A stretch of DNA of 11,085 nucleotides, taken from positions 1 through 11,085 of the forward strand of contig JAYEIH010000090.1 of assembly GCA_034659995.1 (NCBI GenBank). The letters run 5' to 3'. This document shows positions 5,741 to 11,085 of this stretch, piece after piece (position 1 is the stretch's first letter; each line of letters begins with the position of its first letter). The notes below the pieces were generated by a model that was not told the DNA's origin, ran no database searches, and saw only the letters and a list, made by a program, of their open reading frames with translations. A program made the translations under genes and the position numbers. Source of the DNA: JAYEIH01 sp034659995 (GTDB lineage Archaea; Methanobacteriota_B; Thermococci; Methanofastidiosales; B48-G16).

Positions 5741-6764
5741 GCTGTTGGAAAAACTGATAGATGCTGTAGGCGTCTCCGGGTACGAAGACGAGGTTGCGGA
5801 GCTTATACAGTTAGAAATGGAAAAGTACGCCGATGAGGTAAAAAGGGATAAGCTGGGAAATATTATCGGGATAAAAAGAGGAAATGGAAAAGGAACGGTG
5901 ATGCTTGCGGCACATATGGATGAGATCGGATTTGTGGTCAGCCATATAGACAAAGACGGATTCATATTTGTCTCTCCTGTCGGTGGAATAAACGTAAAGA
6001 CACTTATCAGCAGAAGGGTGTTCGTTCACGGTGATAAGAAATACTCCGGAATCATGGGAAGTGTTCCGCCGCATGTGAAGGAAAAAGAAGAAAAGAAGGA
6101 TAAAAAGCTTTCTATAGAAGATATCTTCGTTGATATCGGCGCAAAAAGTAAGGAGGAAGTACTAAAGAAGGGTATCGATATCGGAACGATTATCACCTAC
6201 GATGAAAGCCTGAAAAAGCTTTCAGAGGGCAGATACACAAGCAAATCAATGGACGACAGAATAGGCGTATTTCTTCTTCTTGAGACACTGAAAAAAGTGG
6301 AGAGCCCGTACGATCTCTACTTCGTTGCCACCACACAGGAGGAGGTGGGCCTACGAGGAGCAAAGGTCTCAGGATATGAAATATCCCCCGATATGGGAAT
6401 AGCCGTGGATGTAACACTGGCGATGGACCTCCCCGAGGTAAAAGAGCACAAGAGAATCACAGAGTTAGGAAAGGGTCCTGCGATAACGGTGATGGATAGA
6501 AGTATCATATCCCACAGAAAACTCAACGCGCTGATAGAAAAAACAGCTGAAGAGGAAAAGATACCCCTTCAGAAAAATATACTGACAAGAGGAGGAACGG
6601 ACGCAGGGGCTATACATCTGACAAGAGAGGGTGTGCCCTCAACAACGCTGTCAATACCTACCCGCTTTGTCCATTCAACCGTGGAATGCGTTGATATGGG
6701 TGATGTGGAAAACGGCGTGAACCTCCTTGTGAAGACCCTTGAAAGAGAGGATCTGGTGTTTTAA
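5730..6764 (+). CDS. M42 family metallo-aminopeptidase (TET type), copy 3
   Basis: This 344-residue M42 paralogue has AHMDEIG (His62), SMDDR (Asp175/176), QEEVG (Glu204/Glu205), AVDV (Asp227) and RFVHST (His315), so the di-metal site is complete. Met replaces Leu in the ALDDR motif and Phe the usual Tyr before the last His. I chose ATG 5730 because GGTGAT at 5720-5725 is correctly spaced; ATG 5718 (four residues longer) is the alternative. The start lies inside the end of copy 2. Part of its 5' half is almost identical in DNA to copy 1 although the rest has diverged. Its stop overlaps the stop of the convergent surface-protein gene at TTAA. Substrate preference cannot be assigned from sequence alone. 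Confidence 0.92.
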   Translation: MEIKLLEKLIDAVGVSGYEDEVAELIQLEMEKYADEVKRDKLGNIIGIKRGNGKGTVMLAAHMDEIGFVVSHIDKDGFIFVSPVGGINVKTLISRRVFVHGDKKYSGIMGSVPPHVKEKEEKKDKKLSIEDIFVDIGAKSKEEVLKKGIDIGTIITYDESLKKLSEGRYTSKSMDDRIGVFLLLETLKKVESPYDLYFVATTQEEVGLRGAKVSGYEISPDMGIAVDVTLAMDLPEVKEHKRITELGKGPAITVMDRSIISHRKLNALIEKTAEEEKIPLQKNILTRGGTDAGAIHLTREGVPSTTLSIPTRFVHSTVECVDMGDVENGVNLLVKTLEREDLVF

Positions 6765-7876
6765 ATCGCACCCTCATTGTACAGCCAGAGGGTCAGTGCT
6801 GCCCCGCTGAGTATCACACCTACCAGTAGGCCTATAATAACTGAAGGCCTATCTACCCCATTTTCTTCCTCATTTTGTTTTGATAAGAGACCTATCGTGC
6901 TATTTATCTGATTTTCACACTCCAAAGCCTTTTCTGTGTTTCCGGAGTTTGAATACTCCATTTTTGCCTTTATAAGAGAGTTTATGGCCTCTCCGTAGGA
7001 ACCGTCTGACAGACTCTGCATTGCCTGATTATAGTATGGATCCCCCTGAGGGACCTCTGTTGAGGGCGGTGTTGTACTCTGAGTCACCTCTCGGGTAACG
7101 ACAACATCCACCGTCTTCTTTTTTTCCTCGTTATTAAGATCCTCATCGCTATATGTAAGGTCTATCTCAACGGGGTACACCCCTGTGGAAAGCGTAGAGA
7201 CATCAAGAAGCACCGTTCCGTTCATCTCTGCGCCTGTGGCCAGCACCTTGCTGTCGAGCTTTACCTCTGACGGAATGCTCTGAGGGCTTGTTGTAATGAC
7301 AATATTTTCAGCCTTGGCAGTCCCTCCGTTTTTTAAAACAAACGGTATTTCAGCGGAATCTGCATTTGCTTCAACCCGTCCGCTCGTCTGGATTGTAAGC
7401 ATAGGCTTCGGAATTATCACGGGGACCTCAATCACCTTCTTCTGTGGACGGAGAGAGATACATCCATCGATACACGGACCAACCTTTCCAGTAAAAAGCA
7501 GAGGGATCTCATAGGTGCCACCGCGTATTCCTTTTTTAAAGACAATAGTCAGAGTCACCTGATCTTCCTGTATCTCATCATGCATCTTGTATTTCATGGG
7601 CTCTCTGAACTCTGCTACATCTTTTTTGAAATCTATAAACGGAAGTGCCCCCGCGGATATCTTCTCCTTATCTATCTCAACCTTGCAGTTCCACACATTG
7701 TCTCCGGATGTATTTCTCAGTTTGACATGTATCTTGACCTCGTCACCAACCAATGCTATATCCAGGGGTCTGCCGTACTCAACCGAGTACTCCAGCGAAA
7801 CATCATCAAACCCCTGTATATGAGAAATTCCCATCAGCAGCAGCGAGATCAGAACGGTTAATCCTATTTTTTTCAT
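6761..7876 (-). CDS. C-terminally anchored surface protein, COG1361/CARDB-like, one helical repeat
   Basis: The 371-residue product has a signal peptide (1-22), a first beta-sandwich (about 26-155) with Cys64, Cys135, Cys139 and an LRPQK motif (142-146), and a second CARDB/COG1361-like sandwich (about 158-262: IPFVLKNGGTAKAENIVI, GVYPVEIDLTYSD). A Thr/Pro-rich linker follows (265-279). Then comes one TPR-like helical unit (about 280-333: YYNQAMQSLSDGSYGEAINS onward), a TM segment (347-366) and a tiny tail. The chain is thus exported and held in the membrane by its C-terminus. It is a paralogue of the 439-residue protein encoded just upstream, 10 bp away. The GGTGA ribosome site at 7881-7885 lies next to that gene's stop, so the two are cotranscribed. 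The role is unknown; S-layer association or binding of extracellular ligands is an inference. Confidence 0.8.
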   Translation of the reverse strand: MKKIGLTVLISLLLMGISHIQGFDDVSLEYSVEYGRPLDIALVGDEVKIHVKLRNTSGDNVWNCKVEIDKEKISAGALPFIDFKKDVAEFREPMKYKMHDEIQEDQVTLTIVFKKGIRGGTYEIPLLFTGKVGPCIDGCISLRPQKKVIEVPVIIPKPMLTIQTSGRVEANADSAEIPFVLKNGGTAKAENIVITTSPQSIPSEVKLDSKVLATGAEMNGTVLLDVSTLSTGVYPVEIDLTYSDEDLNNEEKKKTVDVVVTREVTQSTTPPSTEVPQGDPYYNQAMQSLSDGSYGEAINSLIKAKMEYSNSGNTEKALECENQINSTIGLLSKQNEEENGVDRPSVIIGLLVGVILSGAALTLWLYNEGAI

Positions 7877-7880
7877 ATTT

Positions 7881-7885
7881 TCACC
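7881..7885 (-). promoter_or_regulatory. Ribosome binding site of the 371-residue surface protein gene
   Basis: On the minus strand GGTGA ends 4 nt before the ATG at 7876, immediately after the stop codon of the upstream paralogue. It fixes the start and supports cotranscription. Confidence 0.6.
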
Positions 7886-7886
7886 A

Positions 7887-9206
7887 TTACTCTCTTCTCA
7901 TAAGTATGATACCCAGAACAAAGGATGACAGCAGCAGCACGATCGCCACGATAAAAACTGTCTTTGGTCTGGGCATTTCAACGATAACTTCCTTTTCACT
8001 GAGTTTTTCCTGGAGATGCTGTATATTCTCGTCACAATCATCTATTTTACTTTCATAGGTATTTTTATAAGTTTCATTCTTCTCCGTGAGATCCAGTAAA
8101 TCCGTATATAATTTTTTCGCACTCTTCATCTCTTCTATAGCCGCAGAGTACGCCTCATCATTCATTAACTGAAGGCCATCCTGAAACTCCTGGTCTGCTT
8201 CCTCCGTACTGTCCTGTATACTCTGTATAGTATTATCTATGGCGTTTATTTTCTCATTTATGCTATTAACTTTGGTACTCACACCAAGTTCCTCATATAA
8301 TAATTTGGCCTCTTTGTACTTTTCCAACGCCGAGTCGAATTTGTCATTATTAAGAAGAGACTCCGCATCTGCTTCTACTGCAGCGGCCTCATTGAGCTTT
8401 TCCTTATACTTTTCCTCTTCGGTTTTTCCTTCGATATGAATGGTACAGTTTTCCTCAGTGGTCTTCCTTCTATTTTTGAGATCAAAATAGGTTATGTTTA
8501 TACTCAATGAGTACTCTCCAGGTTCTACACCCGCAGTATCGAGATGCAGCGTTTCATTGAGAACCGTGCTAGCATTTAAATCCTTGGAGATCTCTGGAGA
8601 TGCCAGCTTTCCGAGCAGTTCATCATCAATCAGATAATTGACAGAAACACCGGAGGCAGTTGCCGTACCAACATTTCTGATGCTGAAGGGTATCTCAAGC
8701 TCCTCACCGGACTCAACGGTGAACTCAGTGTCCAGATCCATCAGGAGCATAGGCTTTCCTATAATGAGTGTAACGGTAACCTCGCCTTTCTGAGGCCGTA
8801 AGGGCTGACAGTACTCCCCTTCATTTATGCAAGCAGTCTTATACCCCGTAACCAGAACTGGTATGGTGTACTCTCCCGAGGGTGCATCATTTTTAAACCT
8901 GATAATCAGTTCAAGGATTGCTTCCCCTTTATCTTTAAGCTCTATTGTCTCTGCTTTCTCCTTTATTCTTTCTATATACTGGAGTTTGTCCTCCGGAATG
9001 TTCTCTGTGTCTATTTCAATCCTACATTTCCAGATTTTCTCTCCGGTATTGTTCTTGAGAGTCACAGGAATGGTATAACTCTCTCCAAGATAGGTATATC
9101 CGTCCGGCGGCAGAACGACGACGAGAGAGTCCGCAGCAGCAACGTTTATATAGATAGGAGCCATTAGGAATAATAGAAGTATTATTGATATCGTTTTAAA
9201 TTTCAT
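7887..9206 (-). CDS. C-terminally anchored surface protein, COG1361/CARDB-like, two helical repeats
   Basis: The 439-residue product begins with a signal peptide (1-25, ending AAA before Asp26). The first beta-sandwich (about 28-150) has Cys61, Cys126, Cys133 and LRPQK (136-140), matching the downstream paralogue. The second CARDB-like domain spans about 152-260 (IPFSIRNVGTATASGVSV, GEYSLSINITYFD). A charged helical region follows with two TPR-like units, about 264-330 (NNDKFDSALEKYKEAKLLYE) and 334-398 (NDEAYSAAIEEMKSAKKLYT). A TM segment (416-435) and a MRRE tail end the protein. Asn-Xaa-Ser/Thr sites are frequent, as in glycosylated surface proteins. The gene lacks a Shine-Dalgarno sequence, and its TATA box is about 26 bp from the ATG, so the message may be leaderless. 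It is the first gene of a two-gene operon. Confidence 0.82.
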   Translation of the reverse strand: MKFKTISIILLLFLMAPIYINVAAADSLVVVLPPDGYTYLGESYTIPVTLKNNTGEKIWKCRIEIDTENIPEDKLQYIERIKEKAETIELKDKGEAILELIIRFKNDAPSGEYTIPVLVTGYKTACINEGEYCQPLRPQKGEVTVTLIIGKPMLLMDLDTEFTVESGEELEIPFSIRNVGTATASGVSVNYLIDDELLGKLASPEISKDLNASTVLNETLHLDTAGVEPGEYSLSINITYFDLKNRRKTTEENCTIHIEGKTEEEKYKEKLNEAAAVEADAESLLNNDKFDSALEKYKEAKLLYEELGVSTKVNSINEKINAIDNTIQSIQDSTEEADQEFQDGLQLMNDEAYSAAIEEMKSAKKLYTDLLDLTEKNETYKNTYESKIDDCDENIQHLQEKLSEKEVIVEMPRPKTVFIVAIVLLLSSFVLGIILMRRE

Positions 9207-9306
9207 AATGAACGTTATTTAAAGAGGTATTTAAAAGTTATCGTAGAAACCTTTAAAAAGAACGGAGTGATATGGAATATATAAGTCATTGCTCATCGGT
9301 GATGAT
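9207..9306. promoter_or_regulatory. Divergent promoter region between surface protein genes
   Basis: This 100-bp gap drives genes in both directions. On the minus strand TTTTAAATA (about 9228-9236) sits 22-30 bp before the ATG at 9206, which predicts a leaderless transcript; a second TTTAAATA is closer in. On the plus strand CTTTAAAAAG (9251-9260) and ATATATAA (about 9277-9284) are TATA candidates. The first gives a leader long enough to include GGTGAT at 9298-9303. The two surface-protein units may be coordinately expressed. Confidence 0.5.
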
Positions 9307-10722
9307 ATGAAAAAATGGATAGTATTGCTCCTACTTGTGTGTGTTATGCAATCCGTAGATGCCAACAGAGAGGTAACTGTAGATCTCAGTCTCATCTGGG
9401 ATGATACCTCCACATTCAAAGGTTCTGAATACGTCTACGGCGTGGAACTTGTGGACTGGGATAAATGTGATGCCGTTTACTGGGATGGCGCCAGATGTGT
9501 CTTCACCGCGGGAATAAGGATCTCGCAGATGGATAGGGGAACAATAAAGTGGGAGAAGGAGTACCTTCATCTCAAATACGGCGAGACGGAGATAAACCAG
9601 AAATTCGGGGATATTATTCTCAAAAAAATAATAGTGAACAAGATCGCATTCAATCAGGGGTACGTTAATCTCACTATTGTCTATGAAAACAGGTACGTCA
9701 ATAATGAAAACCCCCTGTATGAAATAATAATGGAGGAGGAAAAGGAAAAAACACTGTACGTGGGGGACGCCCAGAATCTCTACACTCTCCACCTTTCCAG
9801 GTATAAAAACAACGTGTTCTACGTGTTCTACGTCAATGGTGAGAAAAAAACTGAGGCAGGAAGCTCGCTTCTTCCCGGAGAAAAAACAGATTTATGGCTC
9901 AACCTCTCAATGGGCCTTGTAGAGATAAACAACAACAAAATACTCAGAGTATATGCGCCATCACGATTTAGCATGCTGGAAAAAAGAACACTTGAGATCG
10001 AGGAAAGAAATATACTAAATGTAAATGGTCAAGATTTTTCTATAAAGGAAAACGTGATCGCAGGAGAACGGGAGTACCCTCTAAAGGAGAACGAGATTAT
10101 AGTCACCCCCATAGGATGGATAATCTACAATGGAGATTCTGCAACGATCTATGCGGAAAAGGTAGAGGTAACTGAGTACGCTCCCAAGTTGGAACTGGGC
10201 TGTGAACCCTGCTCCGTTCTTCTGCACGAGCAAAAGACGATGACCGTAACGGTGGGAAACATAGGGAAAGGACTCGGAGATGCGGAGTGCAGCATCTACG
10301 GAATGGGGGTGGATTACAGATGGAACGGGAAGCTCGGGTACAACGAGTCCAAAGAGATATCCGTAGAACTGGCGCCGGAAACAGAGTACGATACAGTTCA
10401 CGCAGAACTGAACGGTGAAAAAATAGAGCTGCCTGTCACGGTAGAGACCCCAAAACCTACGCCTACGAAGACGCAGACTCCAAAAACAAAAAACAAAGAG
10501 ACAGAAACACAACCTCCGAAAGAACAGGACTCCAGAAAAAAACCGCTTACGGTTTTTACCGTGCTGATGTCCATTACTTTTTTAGCTATTCTCGGACAGA
10601 AAGGTACGGAAAAAGATAAACCTCAAAAAAAAGAGCCTAAAAAGAAAAAAACAGCGAAAAAAAAGACTAAAATAACAGGACTTCCAAAAAAGTCATTTAG
10701 ATACTTCAATAAAAGAATTTAA
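9307..10722 (+). CDS. Single-pass surface protein with Pro/Thr stalk and Lys-rich cytoplasmic tail
   Basis: I do not recognise the N-terminal family. The 471-residue protein has a signal peptide (1-19), a large beta-rich ectodomain (20-290) with Cys54 and Cys64, and a CARDB-like domain (about 292-380) with CEPC (299-302) and Cys328, containing TMTVTVGNIGKGLGDAECSI. A Pro/Thr/Lys stalk follows (about 380-412: TPKPTPTKTQTPK), then a TM segment (414-430) and a 41-residue tail with 16 Lys and 2 Arg. The tail should be cytoplasmic by the positive-inside rule, giving type I topology. The ATG at 9307 has GGTGAT 3 nt upstream; a TTG at 9289 is less likely. It is divergent from the two-gene surface-protein operon and convergent with an S-layer gene. 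The role is probably structural or in cell-surface anchoring (inference). Confidence 0.75.
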   Translation: MKKWIVLLLLVCVMQSVDANREVTVDLSLIWDDTSTFKGSEYVYGVELVDWDKCDAVYWDGARCVFTAGIRISQMDRGTIKWEKEYLHLKYGETEINQKFGDIILKKIIVNKIAFNQGYVNLTIVYENRYVNNENPLYEIIMEEEKEKTLYVGDAQNLYTLHLSRYKNNVFYVFYVNGEKKTEAGSSLLPGEKTDLWLNLSMGLVEINNNKILRVYAPSRFSMLEKRTLEIEERNILNVNGQDFSIKENVIAGEREYPLKENEIIVTPIGWIIYNGDSATIYAEKVEVTEYAPKLELGCEPCSVLLHEQKTMTVTVGNIGKGLGDAECSIYGMGVDYRWNGKLGYNESKEISVELAPETEYDTVHAELNGEKIELPVTVETPKPTPTKTQTPKTKNKETETQPPKEQDSRKKPLTVFTVLMSITFLAILGQKGTEKDKPQKKEPKKKKTAKKKTKITGLPKKSFRYFNKRI

Positions 10723-10767
10723 AAAGTATGCAATAAGAAATTGTGTAGTTTAGAAACTATATAATTT

Positions 10768-10801
10768 AAAAAAAATTTTAAAAAAGAAAAAAAAGAAAAA
10801 A
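10768..10801 (-). terminator. Poly-U transcription terminator of the S-layer gene
   Basis: Read on the minus strand, this stretch is several T-runs broken by single C residues or AAAA, beginning 7 bp past the TAA of the S-layer gene. Repeated U-tracts without a hairpin are the known archaeal intrinsic termination signal. The strength fits a highly expressed gene. The rest of the 85-bp gap is AT-rich with nothing else visible. Confidence 0.65.
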
Positions 10802-10807
10802 TTTGTT

Positions 10808-11085
10808 TTATCCTTTCAGGTCGTTAATCAAACTCTCGACAGCTGCGCCGGTAGCATCTCTGTCAGCACCGGCAACGACTACAACATCCTTACCTTCTGC
10901 GAAGGCATCGGCGATGTACTCGTACTCACCGGTGGAAGATTTCCAGTCAACCGTTGAAAGACCCTGATCAACTAAGTCCTGAGTCAGTGTGTTGGCTACC
11001 TGTGGTTCTGCGCCGACACAGACAACTAATCCAGGTCCACCTACCAAGACAAGGTTGCTTGTTGTTTTCATTGTCACGGTGACCT
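10808..11085 (-). CDS. S-layer protein, C-terminal domain (partial, 5' end outside window)
   Basis: The minus frame is open through the window edge (VTVT precedes MKTTSN), so this is the last 92 residues or so of a longer protein and the internal ATG/GTG codons are not starts. The end matches the C-terminal domain of Methanocaldococcus-type S-layer proteins as I know it: SNLVLVGGP, VANTLTQDLVDQG, TGEYEYIADAFAEGKDVVVVAGADRDATGAAVESL. Between GGP and VANTL there is an extra stretch of about 11 residues (GLVVCVGAEPQ) that I do not expect in the family. Codons are noticeably more GC-rich and regular than in the neighbours, and a strong U-tract follows, both consistent with an abundant surface-lattice protein. 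The N-terminal part and signal peptide are not visible. Confidence 0.8.
   Translation of the reverse strand, partial: VTVTMKTTSNLVLVGGPGLVVCVGAEPQVANTLTQDLVDQGLSTVDWKSSTGEYEYIADAFAEGKDVVVVAGADRDATGAAVESLINDLKG

Noticed and set aside
10723..10800. Terminator for the plus-strand surface protein gene
   Set aside because: On the plus strand the region is A-rich with only short T-runs. The long U-tracts arise only on the minus-strand transcript.
10808..11077. Stand-alone 89-residue protein starting at GTG 11077
   Set aside because: The frame stays open to the window edge, and the content is the C-terminal domain of a much longer S-layer protein.

Overview
The window looks like archaeal, probably euryarchaeal, chromosomal DNA. 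Promoters are AT-rich TATA boxes of the TTTAAATA type, ribosome sites are GGTGA or GAGGTG, and the genes are archaeal in style: a stand-alone Lrp/AsnC effector domain, tandem M42 (TET-type) aminopeptidases, C-terminally anchored COG1361/CARDB-like surface proteins, and the end of an S-layer protein with a Methanocaldococcus-type S-layer C-terminal domain. I cannot place it to genus. No tRNA, rRNA, CRISPR or insertion sequence is visible.

Layout. (1) 1-588, minus: the first 196 residues of a secreted protein with a prodomain-like region, cut by the window edge. (2) 589-805: a 217-bp regulatory gap holding a TATA box, a dyad over the likely transcription start, and four tandem 12-bp repeats that include a perfect 30-bp palindrome. 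(3) 806-1105, minus: a small winged-helix regulator, divergent from (4) 1174-3380, plus: an ABC-2 type exporter operon of ATPase, permease and a small two-TM protein. The ATPase is broken by three single-base frameshifts, although every ABC motif survives. (5) 3491-6764, plus: an overlapping operon of a RAM-domain protein and three different M42 aminopeptidases. (6) 6761-9206, minus: two paralogous surface proteins with beta-sandwich domains, extracellular helical repeats and a C-terminal TM segment. (7) 9307-10722, plus: a divergent single-pass surface protein with a strongly basic tail. (8) 10808-11085, minus: the 3' end of an S-layer protein gene followed by a poly-U terminator.

How they may work together (inference). 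Regions 6-8 and 1 are cell-envelope or secreted functions. Region 5 is an intracellular peptide-degradation module in which three related TET-type subunits may co-assemble and the RAM protein may sense amino acids. The regulator at 806-1105 shares a nearly symmetric TATA box with the exporter operon, so it is a good candidate to control that operon and possibly the secreted protein downstream.

The points most worth a second look are the triple frameshift in the ATPase, the 12-bp repeat array, the patchy near-identity between the first and third peptidase genes, and the paralogous surface proteins carrying one versus two helical repeats.
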